Source of the DNA: Myxococcales bacterium
GTDB lineage: Bacteria > Myxococcota_A > Polyangia > Polyangiales > Ga0077539
Direction: 5' to 3'
Length of the DNA stretch: 64,000 nt
Assembly (NCBI GenBank): GCA_013298625.1
Contig: JAAFIF010000005.1
Location: 1-64,000 of the forward strand
Positions 1 to 9,629 of the stretch are shown piece by piece. The position numbers were made by a program, and so were the translations under genes. Numbering within the stretch: the stretch's first letter is position 1; every line of letters begins with the position of its first letter. The notes under the pieces are model-generated. The model ran no database searches, was not told the DNA's origin, and was given only the letters and a program-made list of their open reading frames with translations.

Positions 1-2762
1 AGCGCTTCGCTCAGCGAGCCGCGCAGCGAAGCGAGCAGCGCGCGTGCGTTGCGCGCGAGGGCGTCGACGGCGAGCCGAAAGCCGAGCCCGAACTCAGCGG
101 CGTCTTCGAAGAGCGAGTTGTTCCACGCGGGGCCGCGGCCGTGCGAGTCCTTGGTGTACGGGGTCGTCGGGAGATTTCCGCCGTAGATCGACGAGCAGCC
201 CGTCGCGTTGGCGATCAACATCCGATCGCCGAACAGCTGCGTCAGCCACCGGATGTACGGCGTCTCGCCGCAGCCCGAGCACGCGCCGCTGAACTCGAAC
301 AGCGTCGGCAGCATCACGGACCCGCGCGCGTCCGTCGGGATCTTCGACCGCGCCACCTCCGGTCGGCTCTCGAAGTACGCCCATCGCTCACGCTCGCGAT
401 CGCGGTGCGACTCGACGTCCACCATGTTGATCGCCTTGCGCCGCGGCTGGCGCTTGTCCTTCGCCGGGCACACCTCGACGCAGAGCCCGCAGCCCGTGCA
501 GTCGTCGGGCGCGACCTGCACTGCGTACGCGAGTCCGTTGACTTCGTCGCCCAATTTACAGGCGATCGTATTGAAGTGCTCGGGCTTGTCCGCGAGCGCG
601 CCGGGATCGAACACGCTCGTCCGAATCGCCGCGTGGGGGCAGATCATCGAGCACTTGTTGCACTGAATGCACAGGTCCGACTCCCACACCGGGATGTCCG
701 TCGCGAGCGAGCGCTTCTCGTACTTCGCCGTCCCCGTCGGCCACGTCCCGTCCGCCGGAAACGCGCTCACCGGCAGCTCTTCTCCTCGCCCTTCGAGCAG
801 CAGCCGCGTCGTGCGTTGCACGAAATCTGGAGCGCTCGCCGGCACCGCCGCGCGTCGCACTCGGGCGCTCGTCACGGCGCCTTCGACCGAGACCTTGTGC
901 AAGTGCGCGAGGCACGCGTCGATGGCTGCGACGTTGCGACGGACGACCTCTGGACCGCGCTTTCCCCAGGTTTTTGACACGGATTCTTTGATCTTTGCGA
1001 TCGCTTCGTCCCGCGCAACCACGCCCGAGAGCGCGAAGAAGCACACCTGCATCACCGTGTTGATGCGACGACCGAGGCCCGCTTCTTCAGCGACTCTGCC
1101 CGCGTCGATCACGAACAGCTCGCACTTCTTCTCGATGAGCGCCGCTTGCACCTCGCGCGGAAGCGAGGCCCACGCCCCCGCCGGCTCGCCGGGCAGGTTG
1201 AGCAGCACCGTCGCCCCTTCGTCCGCGCGCGACAGCACGTCCTTGCGGTCGAGCAGCCCCGGGTCGTGCACGGCCACGAACTTCGCCCGCTGGATCTCGT
1301 ACGTCGACCGAATGGGCCGGGGGCCGAAGCGCAGGTGCGAGATCGTCGTCGAGCCCGACTTCTTCGAGTCGTACACGAAGTGCCCCTGCACGTAGCGCCC
1401 GCCCTCTTCGCCGAGGATCTTCAGGCTCGCCTTGTTGCTCGAAACCGTCCCGTCCGAGCCGAGGCCGTAGAAGATCGCGCGCACCACGTCGCTCTTCTCG
1501 ACGTCGAACGTCGTGTCTTCGCTGAGCGAGAGCCGCGTGACGTCGTCGCGAACGCCCACAGTGAAGCGCGTCTTCGCGGAGCGATCGCCAGCCAACGAGC
1601 GCGACAGCTCATCGAACACCGCCTTCACCATAGGCGGAGAGAACTCTCTCGACCCGAGGCCGTATCGACCGCACAGCACCTTCGGGAGCGCGCTTCGCTC
1701 GCCCGTCGTGTGCGCCCACAACAGCGCTCCGCCGACCTCGAGCGCCAGCGGATCCGCGCTCGCGCCGGACTCCTTCGCGCGGTCGAGCACGGCGATCGCG
1801 CGAACGCTCGCCGGAAGCGCCGCGAAGAAATGCCGCATCGAAAACGGGCGAAACAGCCGCACACGCAAGAGCCCCACGCGCTCGCCGCGCGCGAGCAGCG
1901 CGTCGACCACCTCCTGCGCGCACTCGGCGCCCGAGCCCATCATCACGATCACGCGCTCGGGCTCTTCGTGGCCGGTGTACTCGAAGGGTGCATACGAGCG
2001 CCCCGTGATCGCTGCGAAGCGCTGCATCACCGCGTCGAGCTTCGACGGGCAATCGTCGTAGAACGGGTTGCTCGCCTCGCGCGCAGGGAAGAACGCGTCG
2101 GGGTTCTGCGACGTCCCGCGCAGCACAGGCGCTTCGGGCGTGAGTCGCCGGGCGCGGTGCGCCTCGATCGACGCGGGGTCGACCAACGATCGCAGCGATT
2201 CGTCCTCGAGCGCCGTGATCTTCTGCACCTCGTGCGACGTGCGAAAGCCGTCGAAGAAGTGCAGAAACGGCACGCGAGACTCGAGCGCCGCGGCGTGCGC
2301 GATCGCCGCGAGGTCCTGCGCTTCTTGGACGCTGCCCGAGCAGAGCAGCGCGAAGCCCGTTCCGCGCGCGGCCATCACGTCCGAGTGATCGCCGAAGATC
2401 GAGAGCGCCTGCGTCGCGATCGCGCGCGCGGCGACGTGGATCACGCAGCCCGTCAGCTCGCCGGCGATCTTGTACAAGTTGGGCAGCATGAGCAGCAGGC
2501 CCTGCGACGCCGTGAAGGTCGTCGCGAGCGAGCCCGCTTGCAGCGCGCCGTGCACCGCGCCCGCCGCGCCAGCTTCGCTCTGCATCTCGACCACGTCCGG
2601 AACGACGCCCCAGAGGTTCTCGCGCTTGGCCGCAGCCCAGTCGTCGGAGAACTCGCCCATCGCCGACGCCGGCGTAATCGGATAGATCGCGACGACCTCG
2701 CTGAGCCTGTACGCGACCGATGCGACCGCTTCGTTTCCGTCCAGCGTCGTGAACTTCGCCAT
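1..2762 (-). CDS. nifJ: Pyruvate:ferredoxin (flavodoxin) oxidoreductase, 3' end cut by window edge
   Basis: Single-chain enzyme that converts pyruvate and CoA to acetyl-CoA and CO2, reducing ferredoxin or flavodoxin in the cytoplasm. About 920 residues are present; NifJ proteins are usually near 1170-1200, so roughly 260 C-terminal residues lie outside the window. The N-terminus reads MAKFTTLDGNEAVASVAY followed by the pyrimidine-binding IYPITP motif. Two [4Fe-4S] motifs of ferredoxin type are visible near residues 698-709 (CIQCNKCSMICP) and 753-764 (CTGCGLCVEVCP). The thiamine-diphosphate domain begins near residue 826 with CSGCGETPY. The ATG is preceded by an AGGTGGAG ribosome binding site. 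Family assignment is secure. The physiological direction (pyruvate oxidation or electron supply) cannot be read from the sequence. Confidence 0.95.
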   Translation of the reverse strand, partial: MAKFTTLDGNEAVASVAYRLSEVVAIYPITPASAMGEFSDDWAAAKRENLWGVVPDVVEMQSEAGAAGAVHGALQAGSLATTFTASQGLLLMLPNLYKIAGELTGCVIHVAARAIATQALSIFGDHSDVMAARGTGFALLCSGSVQEAQDLAAIAHAAALESRVPFLHFFDGFRTSHEVQKITALEDESLRSLVDPASIEAHRARRLTPEAPVLRGTSQNPDAFFPAREASNPFYDDCPSKLDAVMQRFAAITGRSYAPFEYTGHEEPERVIVMMGSGAECAQEVVDALLARGERVGLLRVRLFRPFSMRHFFAALPASVRAIAVLDRAKESGASADPLALEVGGALLWAHTTGERSALPKVLCGRYGLGSREFSPPMVKAVFDELSRSLAGDRSAKTRFTVGVRDDVTRLSLSEDTTFDVEKSDVVRAIFYGLGSDGTVSSNKASLKILGEEGGRYVQGHFVYDSKKSGSTTISHLRFGPRPIRSTYEIQRAKFVAVHDPGLLDRKDVLSRADEGATVLLNLPGEPAGAWASLPREVQAALIEKKCELFVIDAGRVAEEAGLGRRINTVMQVCFFALSGVVARDEAIAKIKESVSKTWGKRGPEVVRRNVAAIDACLAHLHKVSVEGAVTSARVRRAAVPASAPDFVQRTTRLLLEGRGEELPVSAFPADGTWPTGTAKYEKRSLATDIPVWESDLCIQCNKCSMICPHAAIRTSVFDPGALADKPEHFNTIACKLGDEVNGLAYAVQVAPDDCTGCGLCVEVCPAKDKRQPRRKAINMVDVESHRDRERERWAYFESRPEVARSKIPTDARGSVMLPTLFEFSGACSGCGETPYIRWLTQLFGDRMLIANATGCSSIYGGNLPTTPYTKDSHGRGPAWNNSLFEDAAEFGLGFRLAVDALARNARALLASLRGSLSEA

Positions 2763-2804
2763 CACCGCACTCCACCTGTGGGATCGCCCGTTGAGGGAGA
2801 GACG

Positions 2805-2880
2805 CGCGGACTTTGCGCACTCACACGCAAGTCCACGCGAAGGTCGCGCGCCGACCGCGTTGTTCGCGGACGTTGCGCAC
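2805..2880. repeat. Two 16-bp direct repeats upstream of nifJ
   Basis: CGCGGACTTTGCGCAC at 2805-2820 recurs as CGCGGACGTTGCGCAC at 2865-2880, one mismatch, exactly 60 bp apart. Both lie in the 169-bp space between nifJ and the gene upstream of it. The first copy is followed by an inverted half (CGCAAGT). The arrangement suits a regulator-binding region for nifJ, but no protein can be named. Confidence 0.4.
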
Positions 2881-2931
2881 CATCGGCGAGCGCTACGCAG
2901 CCCCCGTGCCAGCGAAGCGGTCGAGCGGCCC

Positions 2932-4065
2932 CTATCGAAGCAGGCCGCGCCGCTTCAGGTCCGCGAGCAACGTGAGCGTCAACTCGGAGGGCATGTTGGC
3001 CAAATCGAGGATGTCTTCGATCGTCGAGAAGCCATCGACCAGCGAGAGCAAGAAGCCCGCGCGGTGATCGAGGTCGAGCGTTCGAATCGCAGCGGAGTTG
3101 GCGACCAACGAGAGCACGCTGGCCATGCCGCCGAGCTCGTCGAGCGGGTCGCTCTCGGGCAGCACTGCGCTCGGCGCTGGCGCGGCGACGGGCGGAGCAA
3201 ACGGCGTGGGAGGCGACGCGATGTGCGAGCTCCTCGGCGCCGAAGGGACGCTCGACGCCGGCGGCGGCGGAGGGAGCGGCGCGGTGAAGATCGGCGCAGG
3301 CCTCGCTGCGGGCGCGGGCTGCTGCGCCGCGCGACACTCGCGCTCGAGCTCGTCGGCGAGGCCATCGTCCGCCGATGCGCGCAGCAGCTCGATCAAGTCG
3401 AGCGCGTCGGCGAACTCGCGCTCGGCGATGAGCACGCGCACGCGGCTGGCCCGGTCGGCGCGGCGCGCGGCGATGTCGATCTTCGGCGAACTCGGCGACT
3501 GCTGATACAGCGAAGGCACGGGCACCGACTGCATCACTGGCAGCTCGATCTCGAGCGCGGGTTCGCTGGGTGTCGCCTTGTGCGCGACCTGCTCGAACTC
3601 GGGCAGCGGCCCGCTCCACACTTCGGTCGCGTCGGCGAAGTCGAAGGCGTCGTCCGGCATCAAGTCGGCGTCGGGCTTGGCTTCGATCGGCTGCAAGTGC
3701 GACGGCTGCGAGTCCTCGAACACGAGGGTCGTCTCGACAGAGGGCCCGTCCTCGAACGGCGCGTCCATCGCGGGCATCGACTGCTCGATGGGCCTGGAGA
3801 AATCCAAGTCCAATCCAAAGTCATCCGACCCGTCAGCCGCGAGCGAAGTCAGCATGGGCGGCGGCGGCGGCACCGGCGCCGGGAGCGTCACCCGCTTCAT
3901 CGCGCCGACCGACGGCGACGTGGGCTTCTTGCTCGGGCGCGTGGCGAAGAGCGCGTCGCTCGAGTAGTCGCCGCTCACAGAAAGCGCGTCACGAGCCGGG
4001 GCGGACGCGCTCGACGCCGTCGGATGAACCACCCCCATCTGCTTCGAGTCTCGTTTCGCGCTCAT
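2932..4065 (-). CDS. Proline-rich hypothetical protein with a small C-terminal helical domain
   Basis: I do not recognise a named family for this 377-residue protein. The first two thirds are low complexity, rich in Pro, Ala and Ser, with Pro runs near residues 65 and 255, so they are probably disordered. The last 50 residues are ordered-looking: LDLDHRAGFLLSLVDG and a stretch of short amphipathic helices ending in LKRRGLLR. A similar tail is common at the end of large multidomain myxobacterial proteins, where it may be an interaction module (inference). There is no signal peptide or membrane segment. It begins 49 bases after the DnaK-type gene and shares its direction, so it is probably co-transcribed with the chaperone genes. 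Confidence 0.75.
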   Translation of the reverse strand: MSAKRDSKQMGVVHPTASSASAPARDALSVSGDYSSDALFATRPSKKPTSPSVGAMKRVTLPAPVPPPPPMLTSLAADGSDDFGLDLDFSRPIEQSMPAMDAPFEDGPSVETTLVFEDSQPSHLQPIEAKPDADLMPDDAFDFADATEVWSGPLPEFEQVAHKATPSEPALEIELPVMQSVPVPSLYQQSPSSPKIDIAARRADRASRVRVLIAEREFADALDLIELLRASADDGLADELERECRAAQQPAPAARPAPIFTAPLPPPPPASSVPSAPRSSHIASPPTPFAPPVAAPAPSAVLPESDPLDELGGMASVLSLVANSAAIRTLDLDHRAGFLLSLVDGFSTIEDILDLANMPSELTLTLLADLKRRGLLR

Positions 4066-4114
4066 CGAAGATCAGCTCAGAACCGAAACAGGATACCTCG
4101 AACGCGGCGACATT

Positions 4115-5938
4115 TCACGTCCTTGCAACAACTCCTTTGAACACGCGCAGCGTGCGGGAGAGCGCGTCGGACTGCTCCTTGAGCAGGGTCACGTCCTTCT
4201 TCGACACGGCCTGCCGCGCGCGTTCGATCACGCCGCGCGCGCGTTCGAGGGCGTCGCGGCCGAAGTCGCTCGAGCCGACCACCTTCTCGACCGGGACGAA
4301 CATCTTCTCGACCTCGTGGATCAAGCCTTCGACCTCTTGGCGCTTGGCCTCGAACTCTTCGCCGGCCTTGCGATCGACGGCGAAGCGCTTGCCCTCTTCG
4401 ACCATCGAGCGGATCTCGTCCTTCGTGAGTCCCGAGGTCGCCGCGACAGTGATGGACTGGTCGCGGCTGGTCTCGAGGTCCTTGGCGCGCACCGACACGA
4501 TGCCGTCGGCGTTGATCTCGAACGTCACGTCGATCTCGACCGCTCCCGCGCCAGCGCGGCGCAGGCCGTCGAGGATGAACTCTCCGAGCAGCTCGTTCTC
4601 CGCAGCTCGCTCGTGTTCGCCCTGGATCACCAGGATCTTCACCGCGGTCTGGTTGTCGCGCGACGTGGTGAACGTCCGGGTGCGCGCCGTCGGGACCGTG
4701 GTGTTCTGCGGGATGAGCGGCTCCATCATCCCGCCCGCGACCATCACGCCGAGCGTGTGCGGCGTGACGTCGAGCAGGATCATCTTGTTGCCCTGCTCGA
4801 CGAGCGCGGCGCCCTGGATCGCGGCGCCGAGCGCGACGACCTCGTCCGGATGCACGCCCTTGCTCGGCTCGCGCCCAAAGAACTGCGCGACCGCGCGCTC
4901 GATCGACGGGACGCGGGTCATGCCGCCGACCAGGACCACGTCCTCGATTTCGTCGCGGCCGATGCCGGCGTCGTCGAGCGTCTGCTCCATGATCTCGACG
5001 GTGCGCTGCACGAGATCGGCGGTCAGCTGCTCGAACTCGGCGCGCGTGAGCACCCGCTGCAAGTGCAGCGCTTCGTTGCGCCCCGACGTGATGATGAACG
5101 GGAGGTTCACCTCGGTCTCGCGCTGCGAAGACAGCTCGATCTTCGCCTTCTCGGCCGCGTCCTTCAGGCGCTGCAGCGCCATGCGGTCGCTGCGCAAATC
5201 GACGCTGTGCTCGGCTTTGAAGCCGTCGACGAGCCAGTCGATGATCCGCGTGTCCCAGTCTTCGCCGCCCAAAAACGTGTCGCCCGCGGTGGAGATCACC
5301 TTGAACACGCCGTCCGAGCTCATCTCGAGCACCGAGATGTCGAAGGTCCCGCCGCCGAGGTCGTACACCGCGACCTGCTTGTCCATGCGGCGGCCGAAGC
5401 CGTACGCGAGCGCCGCCGCCGTCGGCTCGTTGATGATTCGAATCACCTCGAGCCCAGCGATGGTGCCAGCGTCCTTCGTGGCTTGCCGCTGGTTGTCGTT
5501 GAAGTACGCCGGCACGGTGATCACGGCCTTGTGCACCTCTTGCCCGAGGTACTCCTCCGCGATCGCCTTCATCTCCGAGAGCACCATCGCCGAGATCTCG
5601 GGCACCGCGTAGGAGCGGTCGCGCAGCTCGACGCGCACGTCCGAGTGCGGCCCCTCGACCAGCTTGTACGCAGCGGACTTGAGCACCTGCTTGATGGGCT
5701 CGCTGTTCCACTTGCGGCCGATGAGGCGCTTGGCGGCGTACACCGTGAACTCAGCGTTGGTGATGGACTGCCTCTTCGCGAGGTGTCCGACCAGCCGCTT
5801 CTTCGTCTCGGTCATCGCGATCATCGACGGGGTGGTCTTGTACCCCTGTCGATTCGGCAGGACCGTGGGCACCCCGTTTTGCACCACCGCGACGCACGAG
5901 TTGGTGGTCCCCAGGTCGATCCCGATCACGTACTCCAT
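4115..5938 (-). CDS. dnaK: DnaK-type Hsp70 chaperone
   Basis: ATP-dependent cytoplasmic chaperone of 607 residues, slightly shorter than Escherichia coli DnaK (638). The nucleotide-binding domain opens with IGIDLGTTNSCVAV. It contains the second phosphate loop DLGGGTFDISVLEMSSDG near residue 193 and the adenosine-binding VGGMTRVPSI near residue 330. The substrate-binding domain starts at LLDVTPHTLGVMVAGG near residue 387, and a helical lid follows. The acidic disordered tail of canonical DnaK is missing. No grpE lies nearby, but the gene 110 bases upstream encodes a J-domain protein on the same strand. This is therefore probably a second, specialised Hsp70 paired with its own J partner. Whether it is the cell's main DnaK cannot be told from this window. 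Confidence 0.93.
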   Translation of the reverse strand: MEYVIGIDLGTTNSCVAVVQNGVPTVLPNRQGYKTTPSMIAMTETKKRLVGHLAKRQSITNAEFTVYAAKRLIGRKWNSEPIKQVLKSAAYKLVEGPHSDVRVELRDRSYAVPEISAMVLSEMKAIAEEYLGQEVHKAVITVPAYFNDNQRQATKDAGTIAGLEVIRIINEPTAAALAYGFGRRMDKQVAVYDLGGGTFDISVLEMSSDGVFKVISTAGDTFLGGEDWDTRIIDWLVDGFKAEHSVDLRSDRMALQRLKDAAEKAKIELSSQRETEVNLPFIITSGRNEALHLQRVLTRAEFEQLTADLVQRTVEIMEQTLDDAGIGRDEIEDVVLVGGMTRVPSIERAVAQFFGREPSKGVHPDEVVALGAAIQGAALVEQGNKMILLDVTPHTLGVMVAGGMMEPLIPQNTTVPTARTRTFTTSRDNQTAVKILVIQGEHERAAENELLGEFILDGLRRAGAGAVEIDVTFEINADGIVSVRAKDLETSRDQSITVAATSGLTKDEIRSMVEEGKRFAVDRKAGEEFEAKRQEVEGLIHEVEKMFVPVEKVVGSSDFGRDALERARGVIERARQAVSKKDVTLLKEQSDALSRTLRVFKGVVART

Positions 5939-6048
5939 CGTAGACTCGGTGCTCCTCGTACCACGGAGCGCGATGCGCGCTCGCTACGGTGTCAGCGTCG
6001 ACACCCGAAAGCCCTTCGTGGCAGTTCACGCTCGCACACGCGAGCGGC

Positions 6049-7368
6049 TCACCGTAGGCGAGCGAGCAAGTCTTTCACAGCCGGTGACGTGGGGTCTAGC
6101 TTTGCCGCCTGATCCGCCGCAGACCGCGCGCTCGCCGGCTTTCCCGCGGCTTCGAAGATCTCGGCGAGCAAAAGGTGCCCCTCGATCCGCCGCGGCGCAG
6201 CCGTGACCGATCGACGAGCGGCCTCCGCGGCGCGCGCGAGATCCCTGCCGATGGTCAGCAGACAGCGGCCGAGCCGGTAGTTCGACTCGAAGTCCTCGGG
6301 CAACACAGAGGCGACCTTGGTCCACAGCACCGCGGCGCGCTCGAACTGGCGGTTTCGTTCGGCGTCCTTCGCGGCCTCCACGTTTTGTGGAGCCATGTGA
6401 AGGTTGAGCCGCCGCAGGATGTCGCTGGCCTCGGTCTTGACCGTCGCGTCTTCGGGCGCCATCGCGACGGCGATCTGCATCGTGTTCGACGCGCCCAAGA
6501 AGTCCCCCTTCGCCGCGAGCTCTTGCGCCGACCGACGCAAGTTGTCGAGCTTGTTGCGCTGCGCGAGGTCCTCGCGGTTGGCGAACTGCGCTTGCAGCGA
6601 CGCGCCCGCGCTGACCGCGCCAGGCTGCACCGCGGGCATCGACGGGTGAGACAGCGTGCGCGACCCAGCGAGCTTGCGCGCGAGCGCTTCTCGAGCAGCC
6701 CGCTGCGCTTCTTCGCTGGGCGCGACGGCGGGCATCGACGCGACCGAAGGCTTCGCGATCGGCTCTCTCGTCGCGGTCGTCGCGCGGGGAACGATCGGCG
6801 GCGGACGAATCGGCTCGCTCGTCCCAGTGACGGGACGCACCGGCGCGGATTGTCCCGTCGTCCGCAGCGGGTCGCTCGGCGGCTTGACCGCGGCTTGTTG
6901 GCTCGTGCTCATCGAGCGCGGCGGGACGACCGCGGGCTGCGTGACGCTCGTCGTGCGCGGCGGCGCCATCGGTCGCACGGGGCCCGTCTGATCCGCCGCG
7001 GCAGCAGGCTCCTTCGCAGGCTCTGCCGGCGGCGCCGCGCTCACCAGCGCCCGCGTCGGGTCGAGCCCGATCGAACGATCGTACTCGGCGCGCTGGTTCT
7101 TGTTGGACAACACGTCGTACGCGTTGGTCAGCGCGCGAAACACCGACTCGAGCCGCTCGCGATACGAGCCGAGATTTCGCCCGTAAAACGCGTCTGGATG
7201 AAACTGCTTCGACAGCCTGAAGTACGCATCGCGGATCGTCCGCCGGTCCACGTTGTCCCGCACGCCGAGCAGCTCGTACAGCGTCCCCCCCTCGACCACG
7301 AGGAAGATCCCCTCGATGTCGGCGCGCTCGGTCGCCGTCAGATCTCCTGGTCCGCTCGACTCAGCCAT
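6049..7368 (-). CDS. J-domain co-chaperone with C-terminal TPR-like repeats
   Basis: Predicted partner of the adjacent Hsp70. An N-terminal J domain spans about residues 28-105 and has the essential HPD tripeptide (KQFHPDAFYG). It is followed by a long Pro/Ala/Thr-rich linker. The last 130 residues form helical repeats with TPR-like spacing, for example near the LGRCLLTIGRDLARAAEAA stretch. The Gly/Phe region and zinc-finger domain of true DnaJ are absent, so this is a class C-type J protein. The start given is the ATG; an in-frame GTG at 7389 would add seven residues, and neither has a well-spaced ribosome binding site. J proteins stimulate Hsp70 ATPase and select clients; the TPR region probably does the selection (inference). 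Confidence 0.9.
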   Translation of the reverse strand: MAESSGPGDLTATERADIEGIFLVVEGGTLYELLGVRDNVDRRTIRDAYFRLSKQFHPDAFYGRNLGSYRERLESVFRALTNAYDVLSNKNQRAEYDRSIGLDPTRALVSAAPPAEPAKEPAAAADQTGPVRPMAPPRTTSVTQPAVVPPRSMSTSQQAAVKPPSDPLRTTGQSAPVRPVTGTSEPIRPPPIVPRATTATREPIAKPSVASMPAVAPSEEAQRAAREALARKLAGSRTLSHPSMPAVQPGAVSAGASLQAQFANREDLAQRNKLDNLRRSAQELAAKGDFLGASNTMQIAVAMAPEDATVKTEASDILRRLNLHMAPQNVEAAKDAERNRQFERAAVLWTKVASVLPEDFESNYRLGRCLLTIGRDLARAAEAARRSVTAAPRRIEGHLLLAEIFEAAGKPASARSAADQAAKLDPTSPAVKDLLARLR

Positions 7369-7432
7369 CCTCTCGGTCGAACGTACCACCGACGCGACGC
7401 CGAGCGCACACTACCGACACCCAACAACGCGC

Positions 7433-8332
7433 TCAGCGCACCAGGTACTCGAGCAGCGCCTTCTGGGCGTGGAGGCGATTTTCTGCTTCGTCCCACACGG
7501 CCGAATCCGCGCCGTCGAGGTAGCAGCCGTCGATCTCTTCTCCGCGGTGCGCGGGCAGACAGTGAAGCACCATCGCGCCCTCGCGCGCTCGAGCCATGGT
7601 CTCGGGCGACACGATGTACCCCTCGAAGGCAGCCTTGCGCGCGGCGGCCTCGCCCTCTTGCCCCATGCTCGCCCACACGTCCGTGATCACCACGTCCGCG
7701 CCCGCCATCGCCTCGCGCGGGTCGCGCACGATGCGAATGCGCTTTCCGTCCACCGCCACCGCGGGGTCGTAGCCCTTGGGGACCGCCAACGTGAGCTCGA
7801 GATTGAGCAGCGTACACGCCTCGATCCAGCTGTTGGCCACGTTGTTTCCGTCGCCGACCCACGCGTACCGAAGGCCTTCGAGCGTGCCCTTGCGCTCGCG
7901 AACCGTCTGCAAATCCGCAAGGATCTGACACGGGTGCCCCCCGTCCGTCAGCGCGTTGATCACAGGCACCGTCGCGTACCGCGCGAGCTTCGCGAGCAGC
8001 TCGTCCGAGAACGTTCGAATCACGATCGCGTGCAAATACCGGGACAACACCCGCGCGGTGTCTTCGATCGGCTCGCCGCGCCCCATCTGCGTGTCCTTCG
8101 CGTTGAGCACCACCGGGTGCCCCCCGAGCTCGAACACGCCCACTTCGAAGGACACGCGGGTGCGCGTGGACGCCTTCTCGAAGATGAGCCCGATGCTCTT
8201 GCCCGCGAGCGGCTTCGGCATCGGCTCTCCTGCCCGTCGCAGCGCCTTCAGCTCGTCCGCGCGGTCCAGCACCGCCAAGATGCCTTGCGCCCGCAGGTCC
8301 TCGAGCGTCAGCAGGTCTCGCTTTTCTTTCAT
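7433..8332 (-). CDS. argF: Ornithine carbamoyltransferase
   Basis: Sixth step of arginine biosynthesis: ornithine plus carbamoyl phosphate gives citrulline. The 299-residue protein has the carbamoyl-phosphate motif STRTRVSF near residue 45, HPCQ near residue 125 and the ornithine-binding HCLPAHRGEEI near residue 262. All three are diagnostic of OTCase rather than aspartate carbamoyltransferase. The ATG overlaps the argD stop codon by one base (TGATG), which indicates translational coupling. Confidence 0.96.
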   Translation of the reverse strand: MKEKRDLLTLEDLRAQGILAVLDRADELKALRRAGEPMPKPLAGKSIGLIFEKASTRTRVSFEVGVFELGGHPVVLNAKDTQMGRGEPIEDTARVLSRYLHAIVIRTFSDELLAKLARYATVPVINALTDGGHPCQILADLQTVRERKGTLEGLRYAWVGDGNNVANSWIEACTLLNLELTLAVPKGYDPAVAVDGKRIRIVRDPREAMAGADVVITDVWASMGQEGEAAARKAAFEGYIVSPETMARAREGAMVLHCLPAHRGEEIDGCYLDGADSAVWDEAENRLHAQKALLEYLVR

Positions 8333-9570
8333 CACTTCACCCTCAATTTCGACGGGTCCGAGAGCACCTTGTCCAGAGCGTCGACGCCCTCGTCGAGCTC
8401 GCGGTCGGTCACGATCAACGGCGGCGCGAAGCGCACCACCGTCGTGCCCGCCGAAGAGACCAGCACACCGAGCGCGCGCAGGCCGTCGAGCACCGCGCGC
8501 ACATCGATGTCCTTGGCGAGCTCGAGCCCGCACAACAACCCCCGACCGCGCGCAGCGACGGCGACGCCAGGGTGCTTCTCGATCAGCACGCGAAGGCGAT
8601 CGAGAAGGTGATTTCCACGGTCGCGAGCGTTGGCGAGCAAGCCGTCGCGCTCGATCGTGTCCATCACCGCCAGCGCCGCGGCCGACGCCAGCGCGCTGCC
8701 GCCGAAGGTCGTCCCGTGCGATCCCACCGGAAGCGCGTCGGCGAACTTCTCTGTCGTCAACAACGCACCCATCGCGAGCCCCGCGGCGATCCCCTTGGCC
8801 GAGCAGAGAAGATCCGGCTGCACGCCGTCGTGATGCCACGCCATGAACGCGCCCGTGCGCCCGACGCCCGTCTGGATCTCGTCGAACACCAGCAGCGCGC
8901 CGACGCGATCGCAGAGCGCGCGCAGCCCCGCCAGGTATCCCTCTGGCGCAGGAAGCACCCCGCCCTCGCCCTGCACGGGCTCGACGAACACAGCGGCGGT
9001 TCGGTCGTTGACCCGCCGCTCCATTGCCGCGAGATCGCCGTACGCCACGTGCGACACGTCCGCGATCGGCGCGCCGAAGCCCTCCCAATACTTCGGCTGC
9101 CCCGTCAGCGAGACCGCGCCCATCGAGCGACCGTGAAACGCGTTGAACGTCGCCACCAACCCCTGCCGCCCGACGTCCCCCTTCGCGTAGTGAAACCGTC
9201 GCGAGAGCTTGATCGCGCCCTCGATCGCCTCGGTCCCCGAGTTGGTGAAGAACACCCTGTCCATCTTCGCCGCAGCGCACAGCCGCGGCGCGAGCCGCGC
9301 GTTGGGCTCGTTGTAGAAGTAATTGGCCGTGTGAACGAGCTTCGCTGCCTGCTCGGACACCGCCTTCACCAGCGCAGGGTGGCCGTGCCCGAGGGCGCTC
9401 ACCGCGATTCCGCCGTACAAATCCAGGTACGCGCGCCCGTCGGTGTCCCAGAGCCTGCACCCCTCGCCTCGCTCGAGCACGAGCTCGGGCTGCCGATAGG
9501 TCTTGAGCAAATGCCTCTTCGCGCCGTCGATCAGCGCTGCCGTGTCCTTCGCCATCGCAGGCGGTTTCAT
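8332..9570 (-). CDS. argD: Acetylornithine aminotransferase
   Basis: PLP-dependent class III aminotransferase that makes N-acetylornithine from N-acetylglutamate semialdehyde. It is 412 residues long with FFTNSGTEAIEGAIK near residue 107, the PLP-contacting FDEIQTGVGRTG near residue 225 and the Schiff-base lysine in CSAKGIAAG near residue 256. The pairing with argF supports the acetylornithine role over other class III enzymes. Some members also act on succinyl-diaminopimelate. A second ATG at residue 6 (MAKDTAAL) is an alternative start; neither has a clear ribosome binding site. Confidence 0.94.
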   Translation of the reverse strand: MKPPAMAKDTAALIDGAKRHLLKTYRQPELVLERGEGCRLWDTDGRAYLDLYGGIAVSALGHGHPALVKAVSEQAAKLVHTANYFYNEPNARLAPRLCAAAKMDRVFFTNSGTEAIEGAIKLSRRFHYAKGDVGRQGLVATFNAFHGRSMGAVSLTGQPKYWEGFGAPIADVSHVAYGDLAAMERRVNDRTAAVFVEPVQGEGGVLPAPEGYLAGLRALCDRVGALLVFDEIQTGVGRTGAFMAWHHDGVQPDLLCSAKGIAAGLAMGALLTTEKFADALPVGSHGTTFGGSALASAAALAVMDTIERDGLLANARDRGNHLLDRLRVLIEKHPGVAVAARGRGLLCGLELAKDIDVRAVLDGLRALGVLVSSAGTTVVRFAPPLIVTDRELDEGVDALDKVLSDPSKLRVK

Positions 9571-9629
9571 AGCACAGCGCGCTCGCTTGTTTTCGACCGT
9601 TTCGGGGTACTCTGCCCCGCTGTCGAGCC

